Positions 1-10,460 of a stretch of 64,000 nucleotides of DNA are shown piece after piece. Position 1 is the first letter of the stretch; every line of letters starts with the position of its first letter. Below the pieces are notes generated by a model. It worked only from the letters and a program-made list of their open reading frames with translations, did no database searches and was not told the origin of the DNA. The position numbers and the translations under genes were made by a program. Source of the DNA: an uncultured Caulobacterales bacterium (GTDB taxonomy: Bacteria; Pseudomonadota; Alphaproteobacteria; Caulobacterales; Maricaulaceae); contig CALLIK010000012.1 of the NCBI GenBank assembly GCA_938009235.1, positions 1 through 64,000 of the forward strand, given 5' to 3'.

Positions 1-1422
<1,422 letters not shown>

Positions 1423-1445
1423 GTTCGTCCTAAAGTAAGAATAAG

Positions 1446-1478
1446 AAAACCCGCTTCGGAAACGGAGCGGGTTTTTTC
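1446..1478 (+). terminator. Rho-independent terminator of mdh
   Basis: A stem of about 13 pairs (1446-1458 with 1463-1475, one G-U pair) closes a GAAA tetraloop and runs into a T tract. It lies 24 bases after the mdh stop codon. Confidence 0.92.
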
Positions 1479-1504
1479 GTTTTATGAAGACTTATAGCAC
1501 TCGG

Positions 1505-1591
1505 AAGACGGGAAGGGATTCGAACCCCCGAAGGACTTGCATCCTTACTGGATTTCGAATCCAGCGCTTTCAACCGCTCAGCCACCCGTCC
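1505..1591 (-). tRNA. tRNA-Ser (anticodon CGA)
   Basis: Read on the minus strand, the sequence folds as a class II tRNA. The acceptor 5' arm GGACGGG starts at 1591. The anticodon stem CTGGA/TCCAG closes the loop TTCGAAA, giving anticodon CGA for serine codon UCG. A long variable arm (AAGGA/TCCTT) is typical of tRNA-Ser, and the T loop TTCGAAT is canonical. Oddities: the acceptor ends in a G1-U72 wobble, the discriminator is U rather than the usual G, two T-stem pairs are G-U, and CCA is not encoded (CCG follows the discriminator). It may still be functional, with CCA added afterwards. Confidence 0.9.
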
Positions 1592-1695
1592 GTGCCGTGC
1601 CATCTCTCATGAAGAGAGAGCGCGGCAGGTAAATCCACCCGCGCCGAAGGGCAAGCGGAAATTGCGAAATTTGCAAGAAAAGGCTAAGGGCGGGT

Positions 1696-2214
1696 ATGAA
1701 ACATATACTCGAAACAGAGCGCCTGATCTTACGCGAGATCGATATGGAGGCAGATATCGACGCGTGGCACGATATGATGTCCCATGAGCCGACGGTTCGC
1801 CACATTGGCGGACAGGTTCTGGATCGCGCGGCGACATGGCGGCAGATGGCGACAATGGTTGGGCATCAAGCCATTCGCGGATATGGCTTTTGGACTGTGA
1901 TTGAAAAAGCGAGCGGTAAATTCGTGGGACGCATTGGACCTTGGAATCCTGAAGGTTGGCCAGAACCTGAGGTCGGCTGGACAATCCATCGTGACTTTAC
2001 GCGCAGAGGCTTTGCAAAAGAAGCGGGCGCGGCTTGCGTGGACTATTGTTTCAACACCTTGGGGTGGGAGCGTATCATTCATGTCATTGCGGATAAGAAT
2101 ATCGGATCGATAAAGACCGCCGAGGCGATTGGATCAAAGCGGATGTATAAAATCGATAAGCTACCGCCGTTTGGCGAGGTTCAATGTTGGGCTTACGGAC
2201 AAGAGAAGGTTTAG
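1696..2214 (+). CDS. GNAT-family N-acetyltransferase (RimJ/RimL-like)
   Basis: A 172-residue acetyltransferase of the acetyltransf_3 branch, whose members use acetyl-CoA to acetylate protein N-termini or small amines. The N-terminus has the family pattern ETERLILREI (about residues 5-14). The acetyl-CoA site follows the strand EPEVGWTIHRDFTRRGFAKEA, where R/GxGxA is represented by RRGFAKEA (about 103-110). The C-terminal part has the usual ADKNIGSIKTAEAIG helix (about 133-147). The substrate cannot be read from sequence. It stands alone between the tRNA and sucC. Confidence 0.85.
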   Translation: MKHILETERLILREIDMEADIDAWHDMMSHEPTVRHIGGQVLDRAATWRQMATMVGHQAIRGYGFWTVIEKASGKFVGRIGPWNPEGWPEPEVGWTIHRDFTRRGFAKEAGAACVDYCFNTLGWERIIHVIADKNIGSIKTAEAIGSKRMYKIDKLPPFGEVQCWAYGQEKV

Positions 2215-2355
2215 GGTCAATTCGTCTGTCTTTGACGTTTCGCGCCTAACAGATGCAAGAGTTCTGAGGAAAACTTGTCATCTGGGTGGTTGCGACGAGT
2301 GCACAGCGCGTTATAAGCCCTACACATTCGATCAATTCCGCAAAATGGAACCTCC

Positions 2356-3549
2356 ATGAATATCCACGAATATCAGGGCAAAGCTGTCCTCAAATCCATC
2401 GGCGCGCCTGTCAGCGAAGGCATTGCGATCTTCAAGGCGTCAGAAGCTAGAGCTGCAGCTGAAAAGCTCGGCGGACCTCTCTGGGTCGTTAAATCGCAAA
2501 TCCACGCAGGTGGACGCGGTAAAGGTAAATTCATTGGCGCCCCTGCGGATGCCAAAGGTGGCGTGCGTTTAGCATTCTCCATTGATGACGTCGTCAAGAA
2601 CTCCGAAGAAATGCTCGGCGAGTATCTCGTGACAGAGCAAACGTCTGATGAAGGCAAGCAAGTTAACCGCCTTTACATTGAACATGGGTCTGACATTGAC
2701 CGTGAGCTTTATATCTCGATCATCATCAACCGTGAAACATCGCGCGTGTCTTTCATTGTCTCCACAGAAGGCGGCATGGACATCGAAGCTGTCGCGCATG
2801 ACACACCAGAAAAAGTTATCAACTTCGACATCGATCCTGCGACAGGCTTTATGCCGCATCACGGACGTAAGCTTTCCAAAGCTCTTGAGCTAAAAGGCGA
2901 TCTCGCGAAGCAAGCCGGCAAGCTCGGTAAAATCCTTTATGATGGTTTCCTCGCCAAAGACATGGCCATGATGGAAATCAACCCGTTGATCGTAACCGAA
3001 GATCAGCGCCTACATTGCCTCGACGCAAAAATCAGCTTTGATGAAAATGCGCTCTATCGTCATAAAGACATCCAAGAGCTGCGCGACATCACGGAAGAAG
3101 ACAGCAAAGAGACAGAAGCCAAGAAGTTTGACCTCTCCTATGTCGCCCTAGACGGTAACATCGGCTGTATGGTGAACGGCGCTGGCCTTGCGATGTCTAC
3201 AATGGATATCATTAAGCTTTACGGCGCAGAGCCTGCGAACTTCCTCGACGTTGGGGGCGGCGCGACGAAAGAAAACATCGTCGCTGCGTTCAAAATCTTG
3301 ACGTCTGACGACAAAGTCAAAGGCATCCTGATCAACATCTTCGGCGGTATCATGAAATGTGACATCATCGCTCAAGGTGCAGTTGATGCGGTTAAAGAAG
3401 TCGGTCTCGAAGTTCCGCTCGTTGTTCGCCTCGAAGGTACAAACGTCGAAGCTGGCAAAGAGATCATCAAAAATTCAGGTCTAAACGTGATTGCCGCGGA
3501 CGACCTAGATGATGCGGCTCAAAAGATCGTTGCAGCGGTTAAGGGGTAA
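2356..3549 (+). CDS. sucC: Succinyl-CoA synthetase subunit beta
   Basis: Beta subunit (397 aa) of succinate-CoA ligase, which makes ATP or GTP from succinyl-CoA in the TCA cycle. It begins with the standard MNIHEYQGK. An ATP-grasp region includes HAGGRGKG (about residues 50-57), and metal-binding MMEINPL lies at about 205. The CoA-ligase half carries DVGGGA (about 310) and [13 protein letters not shown] (about 333-345). It pairs with SucD to form the enzyme, yet the two genes are separated by an unrelated 543-base gene starting 5 bases after this stop codon. Co-transcription of all three is likely from the spacing. Confidence 0.97.
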   Translation: MNIHEYQGKAVLKSIGAPVSEGIAIFKASEARAAAEKLGGPLWVVKSQIHAGGRGKGKFIGAPADAKGGVRLAFSIDDVVKNSEEMLGEYLVTEQTSDEGKQVNRLYIEHGSDIDRELYISIIINRETSRVSFIVSTEGGMDIEAVAHDTPEKVINFDIDPATGFMPHHGRKLSKALELKGDLAKQAGKLGKILYDGFLAKDMAMMEINPLIVTEDQRLHCLDAKISFDENALYRHKDIQELRDITEEDSKETEAKKFDLSYVALDGNIGCMVNGAGLAMSTMDIIKLYGAEPANFLDVGGGATKENIVAAFKILTSDDKVKGILINIFGGIMKCDIIAQGAVDAVKEVGLEVPLVVRLEGTNVEAGKEIIKNSGLNVIAADDLDDAAQKIVAAVKG

Positions 3550-3554
3550 CTCTC

Positions 3555-4097
3555 GTGCTTCGTCTGCTATTCAACTGTGCGGTCGCTTCGACTGTAATGC
3601 TGCTGCCTGCTGCCGCGTTTGCGGGAGAGGCTGACTTTCAAATTACAGATGACTTTCTGAGGATTTGCGATAGCTCAAACGATCTTGACGCTTTGAATGC
3701 GCAATTCGAAACTGATGGTTTCACCAAAGCAAGTCGCGATATAAAGGATGCGCTGACACCGGATGACTTTCTAAAGAAAGTTAAAAAAGTTACAGCTTGG
3801 GATATTACATATCCAGAAGGTCATGGCTGGTACGGTGTGACGGCTATTGCTGTGCTCGGAAAAACCAAAGTTGTTCATTGCGGAATTATGACTATCGATG
3901 AGGACCTTGACGGGTATCGTCAGGATTTTGACAAGGCGAAGGATAGTGCATCTAAGCAAGTCGCGAAAAACGACCTCGAAACGCGTTATATGTTGAACGA
4001 AAATGGCTCCACTTATGTGATGCGAGAAATCCGTTCTCCTGAAGTTAGTTATTTTGTTTACACAAAAAATACGCCCCTAGCGGCAAAGGAAAAATAG
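3555..4097 (+). CDS. Secreted protein of unknown function between sucC and sucD
   Basis: I do not recognise this family. The frame starts with GTG five bases after the sucC stop and ends one base before the sucD ATG, so it is embedded in the operon with essentially no free space. The 180-residue product has a clear Sec signal peptide (basic MLRLLF, hydrophobic stretch, cleavage likely after AAAFA near residue 23). The mature part is mixed alpha/beta in character, with two cysteines (one in RICDSSND, one in VVHCGIM) that could pair in the periplasm. A lysine-rich helical segment lies near residues 125-145. No catalytic motif is visible. A periplasmic protein in a TCA enzyme operon is unexpected; linkage may be only transcriptional. 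Confidence 0.8.
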   Translation: MLRLLFNCAVASTVMLLPAAAFAGEADFQITDDFLRICDSSNDLDALNAQFETDGFTKASRDIKDALTPDDFLKKVKKVTAWDITYPEGHGWYGVTAIAVLGKTKVVHCGIMTIDEDLDGYRQDFDKAKDSASKQVAKNDLETRYMLNENGSTYVMREIRSPEVSYFVYTKNTPLAAKEK

Positions 4098-4098
4098 A

Positions 4099-4983
4099 AT
4101 GTCAGTCCTAATCAACAAAGACACCAAAGTTATCACGCAAGGGATGACGGGTAAAACCGGTACGTTCCATACGGAACAAGGTCTCGAATACGGTACGAAA
4201 ATGGTTGCTGGCGTCACGCCAGGTAAAGGCGGCACGACGCATATCGGCCTCCCGAACTTCGACACTGTTGCCGAAGCGAAACATGCCACAGGCGCGAATG
4301 CGACTGTAATCTATGTGCCACCGCCGTTCGCAGCGGATTCAATCCTCGAAGCGATCGACGCTGAAATGGAGCTCATCATTGCGATCACCGAAGGTATTCC
4401 TGTCGCAGACATGATCCCAGTGAAACGCGCATTGGTTGGCTCTAAATCCCGCCTTATCGGTCCTAACTGCCCAGGCGTTTTGACCCCAGAAGAATGTAAA
4501 ATCGGCATCATGCCAGGTAAGATCTTCAAAAAAGGCACATGCGGCGTGGTTTCACGCTCTGGTACGCTGACATATGAAGCCGTGTTCCAGACAACGCAGG
4601 TTGGCCTTGGTCAGACAACGGCTATCGGCATTGGCGGCGACCCTATCAACGGCACGAACTTCATCGATTGCCTCGAGTTGTTCCTCCATGATGATGACAC
4701 AAAGCAAATCATCATGATCGGCGAAATTGGCGGATCTGCAGAAGAAGAAGCGGCTGAATATGTCGCGCATATGGCCAAGAAGGGCATTTCCAAGCCTATG
4801 GTTGGCTTCATTGCGGGCCGCACAGCGCCTCCAGGACGCACAATGGGCCATGCTGGCGCGATTGTGTCTGGCGGCAAAGGCGGCGCAGAAGACAAGATCG
4901 CAGCGATGGAAAAAGCAGGCATTCGTGTCTCTGAATCCCCAGCGAAACTTGGCGTCACAATGATGGATCTCCTTAACGGCTAA
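4099..4983 (+). CDS. sucD: Succinyl-CoA synthetase subunit alpha
   Basis: Alpha subunit (294 aa) carrying the phosphohistidine and CoA site of succinate-CoA ligase. It begins [21 protein letters not shown], as usual for the family. [10 protein letters not shown] (about residues 122-131) is the CoA-binding loop. The segment [12 protein letters not shown] (about 173-184) is conserved, and the active histidine lies in [11 protein letters not shown] (about 250-260). It lies one base after the preceding small gene, so translation is probably coupled to that gene rather than directly to sucC. A terminator follows. Confidence 0.97.
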   Translation: MSVLINKDTKVITQGMTGKTGTFHTEQGLEYGTKMVAGVTPGKGGTTHIGLPNFDTVAEAKHATGANATVIYVPPPFAADSILEAIDAEMELIIAITEGIPVADMIPVKRALVGSKSRLIGPNCPGVLTPEECKIGIMPGKIFKKGTCGVVSRSGTLTYEAVFQTTQVGLGQTTAIGIGGDPINGTNFIDCLELFLHDDDTKQIIMIGEIGGSAEEEAAEYVAHMAKKGISKPMVGFIAGRTAPPGRTMGHAGAIVSGGKGGAEDKIAAMEKAGIRVSESPAKLGVTMMDLLNG

Positions 4984-5007
4984 GGTTTCCACCTCTCTAA
5001 ATTCAGG

Positions 5008-5056
5008 GCCGCCTTGCACATGTCGCGATATGCGTCATGGGTGAGGCGGCTTTTTT
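5008..5056 (+). terminator. Likely terminator after sucD
   Basis: The arms GCCGCCT (5008-5014) and AGGCGGC (5044-5050) are perfectly complementary and followed by six T. The 29-base loop is long but contains further short pairings. It separates sucC-sucD from sucA. Confidence 0.75.
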
Positions 5057-5179
5057 ATGTTTAAGCCTAATTAATCTTTCGCCTGTTATTACTGCACAAT
5101 CCAATATCCGTCGGTGACACTTTGATTTTTCGCTGCTAGAGCGAAATTCAATTTCATGCCACTTTCAAGGCTGCCCAGC

Positions 5180-8137
5180 ATGACCGAGCGTTCTGACCAG
5201 AACCAAAATCTTCTCGACACACTGTTCCTAGATGGGGGGAATGCCTCCTATTTGGAGCAGATGCAGGCGCAATACGCCGACAACCCGAACAGTGTCGATC
5301 CATCCTTTCGTGCCTATTTCGCATCCCTTGGCGAAGATAGCGCCAATGCGAAGAAGAACGCGGCTGGTCCCGTTTGGAAACGCCCTGCGCATATCTCTGA
5401 TCCAACACCCGAGCTGACATCAGCTTTGACGGGCGAGTGGGCTGACGCAAAAGCGGCGACTAAGGCTGTCCAAGCTGCGCGGCCACAGCTCTCGAGTTCA
5501 GAGGCAGAGCAGGCAGCAAAAGACTCGCTGCATGCCTTGATGCTCATTCGTGCCTATCGTGCGCGTGGACATTTGATTGCGAACCTTGATCCTCTCGGGC
5601 TGAAAAAGCCAGATGTGCATCCTGAACTTGATCCTGCGACCTATGGCTTCGGCGATAAAGATATGGGCCGCGAAATTTTCATCGACGGTGTTCTTGGCCT
5701 TGAGTCTGGTACGCTATCCGAGATCATGGATATCCTCAAGCGGACCTATTGTTCGACCTTGGGTGTGCAGTTCATGCAAGTGTCCAATCCAGAAGAGAAA
5801 TCATGGATTCAAGAGCGCCTTGAAGGTCCTGAAAAGGAAATCAGCTTCTCCAAAGAAGGCCGTCTCGCCATTTTGCAAAAATTGGTTGAGGGTGAAACCT
5901 TCGAGCAGCTCATTCATAAACGCTACCCGGGGACGAAGCGTTTCGGCATTGATGGCGCGGAAAGTCTTCTGCCTGCGCTCGAGCAAATCATTAAACGCGG
6001 CGGCCAGTTGGGACTCAAGGATATCAACTTTGGTATGCCGCATCGTGGACGTTTGAACGTCATGGCGTCAGTCATGCAGAAACCTTATTCTGCGATTTTC
6101 TTCGAATTTCTTGGTGGCGTTGCCGCTGGAACAGAAGACTATGGCTCTGGTGATGTGAAATATCATTTGGGCGTGTCTGATGATCGCGAATTTGACGGCA
6201 ATAATGTCCATCTGTCGCTTGCGCCAAACCCATCGCATTTGGAAGTCGTCTCGCCTGTTGTCATGGGCAAAACCCGCGCGAAACAACAAATGGCGTCTGG
6301 CACATATCAGTCACATAATCCTGAACAGGTTATGGCGGTTATCCTTCATGGCGACAGTGCCTTTGCGGGCCAAGGTGTCGTGATGGAAAGCTTCCAGCTT
6401 TCACAGCTCGTCGGATATCGTACTGGCGGCACAATTCATGTGATTGTAAACAACCAAATTGGCTTTACAACAACGCCTGACGAATATCGCTCGGGTCAAT
6501 ATTGTTCTGATGTGGCCTTTATGGTCGAAGCTCCTGTTTTCCACGTTAATGGCGATGACCCAGAGGCCGTTGTGTTCGCAGCGCGTGTTGCGACAGAATA
6601 TCGTCAAAAATTTGGTAAAGACGTTGTTCTCGATATTATTTGTTATCGCCGCTACGGCCATAATGAAGGTGATGATCCTTCCTTCACGCAGCCATTAATG
6701 TATGACGCGATTAAAGACCTACCGTCGACACGTAAAATCTACGCCGACCGTTTGATTGCCAAAGGTGACCTCACAGAAGCCGAAGCTCAAGCCCGTATGG
6801 ATGGGTTCTATGCGAAGTTAGATAAAGATTTCGAAGACGCTAAATCCTATGAAACGACCCAACCTGATTGGTTGAAGGGCGTTTGGCAAGGCATCTCAGT
6901 CCCGAGTCAAGAAGGCGGTAAACGCGGTGGCGATACGGCGGTTTCAATCGACCGTTTGAAAGACATCGGCGCGAAAATCGTAAAAGTGCCCAACTCGCTC
7001 AATATGCACAGAACGCTAAAGCGGATTATCAAAGCGCGCGCTGACAAAGTCGCAAGCGGCACTAACATTGATTGGGGTCTCGCAGAGCATTTGGCATTCG
7101 GCACATTGGTGACCGAAGGACATCCTGTGCGTTTGTCAGGCCAAGATTCGGAACGTGGTACGTTCTCTCAGCGTCAATCCAATTGGGTTGATCAGAAAAC
7201 TGAACACAAATATTGTCCGCTCAATAACCTAGCGCCTGACCAAGAATATTATCAGGTTCTGAACTCGCATCTATCCGAAGAAGCCGTTCTAGGGTTTGAA
7301 TATGGGTTCTCTACGGCGACGCCAAAAGCGTTGACGATTTGGGAAGCGCAATTTGGTGATTTCGCCAATGGCGCGCAAGTTATGTTCGATCAGTTCATCA
7401 GCTCAGCCGAGCAAAAATGGCTGCGTATGTCGGGTCTCGTGATGCTTCTGCCGCATGGCTATGAAGGCCAAGGCCCAGAGCATAGTTCTGCGCGTCTCGA
7501 ACGCTATCTACAGCAATGCGCCGAAGACAATATGCAGGTCACGAACATCTCGACGCCTGCAAACTATTTCCATGCGCTACGCCGTCAGGTAAAACGGAAC
7601 TTCCGTAAGCCGCTCATCAACATGAGCCCGAAGTCTCTGCTACGTCACAAGCTCTGTGTGTCCACATTTGAAGAAATGGGTCCGGGGTCGGAATTCCATC
7701 GCCTGCTTTGGGATGATGCGGAATATAATCCAGAAATCAGCCAAATTAAGTTGGCCGCTGATAGCAAAATCAAACGCGTCATCATCTGTTCGGGTAAGGT
7801 CTATTATGATCTGTTCGAAGAGCGTGAGAAGAATGGCCGCAATGACATCTATCTTCTGCGCGTAGAGCAATTCTATCCGTATCCAGATGATGCGATGCAG
7901 GAAGAGCTAAAACGTTTCAAAAATGCTGAAATGGTTTGGTGCCAAGAAGAGCCTAAAAATATGGGCGCTTGGACATTCATCAATCCATTCATCGAGGACA
8001 GCCTGATTGCGATTGGCGCCAAGCAGACTCGCCTGACATACGTCGGACGTCCTGCGGCGGCTTCAACGGCCACAGGTATTGGCACGAAACATAAAGCTGA
8101 ACAGAAAGCCATCTTTGATGGCGCGTTCGCGAAGTAA
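5180..8137 (+). CDS. sucA: 2-oxoglutarate dehydrogenase E1 component
   Basis: Thiamine-diphosphate E1 subunit that decarboxylates 2-oxoglutarate and passes the succinyl group to SucB. I prefer the ATG at 5180 (985 aa) because AAGG lies about 11 bases upstream. An in-frame ATG at 5156 (993 aa) has no evident ribosome site but cannot be excluded. Visible family motifs: an N-terminal helix for E2 binding with FLDGGNASYLEQMQ, GMPHRGRLNV, HGDSAFAGQGVV (ThDP region), the NNQIGFTT loop, YRRYGHNEGDDPSFTQP, and the C-terminal transketolase-like domain with LPHGYEGQGPEHSSARLER. The stop codon overlaps the next ATG by one base (TAATG), implying coupled translation. Confidence 0.96.
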   Translation: MTERSDQNQNLLDTLFLDGGNASYLEQMQAQYADNPNSVDPSFRAYFASLGEDSANAKKNAAGPVWKRPAHISDPTPELTSALTGEWADAKAATKAVQAARPQLSSSEAEQAAKDSLHALMLIRAYRARGHLIANLDPLGLKKPDVHPELDPATYGFGDKDMGREIFIDGVLGLESGTLSEIMDILKRTYCSTLGVQFMQVSNPEEKSWIQERLEGPEKEISFSKEGRLAILQKLVEGETFEQLIHKRYPGTKRFGIDGAESLLPALEQIIKRGGQLGLKDINFGMPHRGRLNVMASVMQKPYSAIFFEFLGGVAAGTEDYGSGDVKYHLGVSDDREFDGNNVHLSLAPNPSHLEVVSPVVMGKTRAKQQMASGTYQSHNPEQVMAVILHGDSAFAGQGVVMESFQLSQLVGYRTGGTIHVIVNNQIGFTTTPDEYRSGQYCSDVAFMVEAPVFHVNGDDPEAVVFAARVATEYRQKFGKDVVLDIICYRRYGHNEGDDPSFTQPLMYDAIKDLPSTRKIYADRLIAKGDLTEAEAQARMDGFYAKLDKDFEDAKSYETTQPDWLKGVWQGISVPSQEGGKRGGDTAVSIDRLKDIGAKIVKVPNSLNMHRTLKRIIKARADKVASGTNIDWGLAEHLAFGTLVTEGHPVRLSGQDSERGTFSQRQSNWVDQKTEHKYCPLNNLAPDQEYYQVLNSHLSEEAVLGFEYGFSTATPKALTIWEAQFGDFANGAQVMFDQFISSAEQKWLRMSGLVMLLPHGYEGQGPEHSSARLERYLQQCAEDNMQVTNISTPANYFHALRRQVKRNFRKPLINMSPKSLLRHKLCVSTFEEMGPGSEFHRLLWDDAEYNPEISQIKLAADSKIKRVIICSGKVYYDLFEEREKNGRNDIYLLRVEQFYPYPDDAMQEELKRFKNAEMVWCQEEPKNMGAWTFINPFIEDSLIAIGAKQTRLTYVGRPAAASTATGIGTKHKAEQKAIFDGAFAK

Positions 8138-8400
8138 TGAAAAAATTACTTTTCGTTGTTGGTGTGTTGTTCGTCTTGGCTGGCTTTCCTTTTTTATTGG
8201 AAGCTGGTTTGATGAGCGATCTTGCTGGTCATGAATGGCAATATATTTCTGCGAAATCAGCGCAAATAACGAGTGTCCTCTGTTTTGGCTTTGGTTTTTT
8301 GCTGATCGCGTTAGTAGAAATCATTAGACAAATGGAAAAAATATCCCAGCCCTGTATATGTGCTGAGACTGAAATTCGAACCGAAGGTTTAAGTAAATGA
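8137..8400 (+). CDS. Small two-helix membrane protein between sucA and sucB
   Basis: Unrecognised 87-residue protein. The start overlaps the sucA stop (TAATG) and its stop overlaps the sucB start by four bases (ATGA), so the gene is locked into the operon on both sides. That is strong evidence that it is translated. It has a basic start (MKKLL), a first hydrophobic segment at about residues 4-22 and a second at about 45-65, then a short polar tail with two cysteines (QPCICAET). Topology is probably two membrane helices with both ends on the same side. No known domain is visible and a role in the oxoglutarate dehydrogenase complex is only a positional guess. Confidence 0.8.
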   Translation: MKKLLFVVGVLFVLAGFPFLLEAGLMSDLAGHEWQYISAKSAQITSVLCFGFGFLLIALVEIIRQMEKISQPCICAETEIRTEGLSK

Positions 8401-9890
8401 CCGACATTACAATTCCAAACGTTGGCGAAAGCGTCAGCGAAGTTACCATCGCACAGTGGTTCAAAGCTGTTGGCGACACGGTCAAAAAAGATGAGCCGTT
8501 GGTTGAGCTGGAAACAGACAAAGCCGCGCAAGAGCTTGTTTCTCCTGCGGATGGCGTGCTGGAAGAAATTCTAGTCGCTGAAGGCGAGAACGCAGAAATT
8601 GGAAAATTGATTGCACGTCTTGGCGCGGGAACGGGCAAGGCTGCTGCCCCTGCTGCTGCGGCAACACCTAAAGCTGCTGCACCTGCATCTGGTGGGTCTG
8701 CTGTGAATATTGATGTTCCAAATGTTGGCGAAAGTGTCTCTGAAGTCACAATCGCCTCTTGGATGAAACAACCTGGCGAAGCCGTTGCGAAAGACGAAGC
8801 TATCGTTGAGCTCGAAACAGACAAAGCCGCACAAGAACTCGTCGCCCCCGACGCGGGCGTTATGGGCGAGCATTTAGTCGCCGAGGGTGACGTCGCTCTG
8901 GTTGGCCAAACGATCGCAACGCTTCTCGCAGGTGCATCTGGTGGATCATCTGCGGCACCTGCCGCTGCTACGCCTGCTGCGTCAACGTCTGGCGATGCGA
9001 AAATTATGCCTGCCGCCGCTAAAATCATTCGTGAAAATGGTCTGGACGCCTCTTTGATTGCTGGCACGGGTAAAGATGGCCGTATCACGAAAGCGGATGC
9101 ACTGGCTGCGAAAGCGAACCCGCCGAAAGCCGCCGCTGCGCCAAAGGCTGTTGCGAAAGCGGCTGCCCCTAAAGCACCGCGCAATGACGGACCGCGCGAA
9201 GACCGCGTTCGCATGACACGTATTCGCCAAACCATCGCACGCCGTCTCAAAGACGCGCAAAATACAGCGGCGATGCTGACGACCTATAACGAAGCCGACA
9301 TGTCCGCCATCATGGATATGCGCAAACAATATAAAGAGCTGTTCATCAAACGTCATGGCGTGAAATTGGGCTTCATGTCCTTCTTCGTGAAGGCCGTTGT
9401 TCAAGCGTTGAAAGACGTGCCAAGCGTGAATGCCGAGATTGATGGCACTGACATCATCTACAAAAATTTCTACGACATCAGCATTGCTGTCGGCACAGAG
9501 AAGGGCCTCGTTGTGCCTGTTCTGCGTGATTGCGATGAGCTATCTTTGGGCGGCGTTGAAAAAGGCATTGGGGCTTTGGGCGCGAAAGCCCGCGACGGTA
9601 AATTATCCATGGATGATATGTCCGGCGGAACCTTCACAATTTCCAATGGCGGCGTATATGGCTCATTGATGTCATCTCCAATCTTGAACCCACCACAATC
9701 AGGTATTTTGGGCATGCACACGATCCAAAAACGGCCTGTTGTCGTGAATGATGAAATCGTCATTCGTCCGATGATGTATCTCGCGTTGTCCTATGATCAT
9801 CGCATTGTTGACGGCAAAGAAGCCGTGACTTTCCTCGTGCGGGTCAAAGAATGTCTCGAAGATCCAGAGCGTATGCTTCTCGATCTCTAG
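8397..9890 (+). CDS. sucB: Dihydrolipoyl succinyltransferase (E2) with two lipoyl domains
   Basis: Core E2 of the 2-oxoglutarate dehydrogenase complex (497 aa), transferring succinyl groups to CoA. Two tandem lipoyl domains are visible, residues about 2-76 and 103-177, each with the lipoylation motif ETDKAAQEL; the target lysines are about K42 and K143. Ala/Pro linkers follow each. A peripheral-subunit-binding domain (about 203-238) contains IRENGLD and [12 protein letters not shown]. The C-terminal acyltransferase domain ends with the catalytic [13 protein letters not shown]. Typical proteobacterial SucB has one lipoyl domain and about 400 residues, so the extra domain accounts for the length. 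Confidence 0.96.
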   Translation: MTDITIPNVGESVSEVTIAQWFKAVGDTVKKDEPLVELETDKAAQELVSPADGVLEEILVAEGENAEIGKLIARLGAGTGKAAAPAAAATPKAAAPASGGSAVNIDVPNVGESVSEVTIASWMKQPGEAVAKDEAIVELETDKAAQELVAPDAGVMGEHLVAEGDVALVGQTIATLLAGASGGSSAAPAAATPAASTSGDAKIMPAAAKIIRENGLDASLIAGTGKDGRITKADALAAKANPPKAAAAPKAVAKAAAPKAPRNDGPREDRVRMTRIRQTIARRLKDAQNTAAMLTTYNEADMSAIMDMRKQYKELFIKRHGVKLGFMSFFVKAVVQALKDVPSVNAEIDGTDIIYKNFYDISIAVGTEKGLVVPVLRDCDELSLGGVEKGIGALGAKARDGKLSMDDMSGGTFTISNGGVYGSLMSSPILNPPQSGILGMHTIQKRPVVVNDEIVIRPMMYLALSYDHRIVDGKEAVTFLVRVKECLEDPERMLLDL

Positions 9891-9950
9891 AGACGAATTG
9901 GACAACTGCGACATTTTAGCTTACGCTCTCCCTAAGTAGGGGGGAGCGTC

Positions 9951-10400
9951 ATGAGCGGACCAAATTTAAAACCAAACGGTTTGTTCTGGATATTAGCTGT
10001 CGTTTTCCTGCTTTGGAATATTATGGGGTGCAGTATGTATCTCGTAGAAATGACAATGTCTGATGAGGCCTACGCACAATCCTTTGGCGCAGAGGTTGCA
10101 GCGGTTCGAGGTGATTTTCCAATTTGGGGTATTGTGGGCTATGCAATAGCGGTTTGGAGCGGCCTGCTTGCCGCCATTTTATTCTTACTCAGAAAAAAAT
10201 TGAGTGTTTCGGTTTTTCTGTTCTCACTGATCATGGCGATTATTGGGTTTATTCCAAGCTTCACGAATTCGATATTAAGAGAGGCATACGGCCCCCAGTT
10301 TTGGGTCATGCCGTTGATTGTTGTTCTCTTGGGCATTTTTGAAGTGTGGTATAGTCGACGCATGCTAAAAGCTTCTGATGTGAGCCTAGCATTTAGTTGA
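9951..10400 (+). CDS. Four-helix membrane protein between sucB and lpd
   Basis: Unrecognised 149-residue integral membrane protein. The ATG is preceded by a GGGGGGAG ribosome site at the right distance. Hydrophobic segments lie at about residues 11-32, 57-80, 85-106 and 115-133, predicting four helices. The loop between helices one and two contains DEAYAQSFGAEVAAVRGDFP. No conserved catalytic motif is seen. It lies 60 bases after sucB and 60 bases before lpd on the same strand, so it is probably in the same transcript, but nothing shows a functional tie to the dehydrogenase. Confidence 0.75.
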   Translation: MSGPNLKPNGLFWILAVVFLLWNIMGCSMYLVEMTMSDEAYAQSFGAEVAAVRGDFPIWGIVGYAIAVWSGLLAAILFLLRKKLSVSVFLFSLIMAIIGFIPSFTNSILREAYGPQFWVMPLIVVLLGIFEVWYSRRMLKASDVSLAFS

Positions 10401-10451
10401 CCCGTTCATGGGTCGGCCTTATCTGTTGGGCAACTTAACTTCGCCTAACAG
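10399..10451 (+). promoter_or_regulatory. Paired hairpins in the lpd leader
   Basis: Two inverted repeats occupy the gap before lpd. GACCC/GGGTC is at 10399-10414. CTGTTGGGC (10423-10431) pairs with GCCTAACAG (10443-10451), 9 pairs with one G-U. The second reaches the AGGA of the lpd ribosome site (about 10450-10453) and could limit its access. No T tract follows either, so they are not ordinary terminators. Function is conjectural. Confidence 0.3.
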
Positions 10452-10460
10452 GACCTTCCC

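Noticed and set aside
8324..9250. 308-codon minus-strand frame inside sucB
   Set aside because: It mirrors the Ala/Pro linkers of the E2 gene, is very rich in Ala/Ser/Pro, and conflicts with a certain gene.
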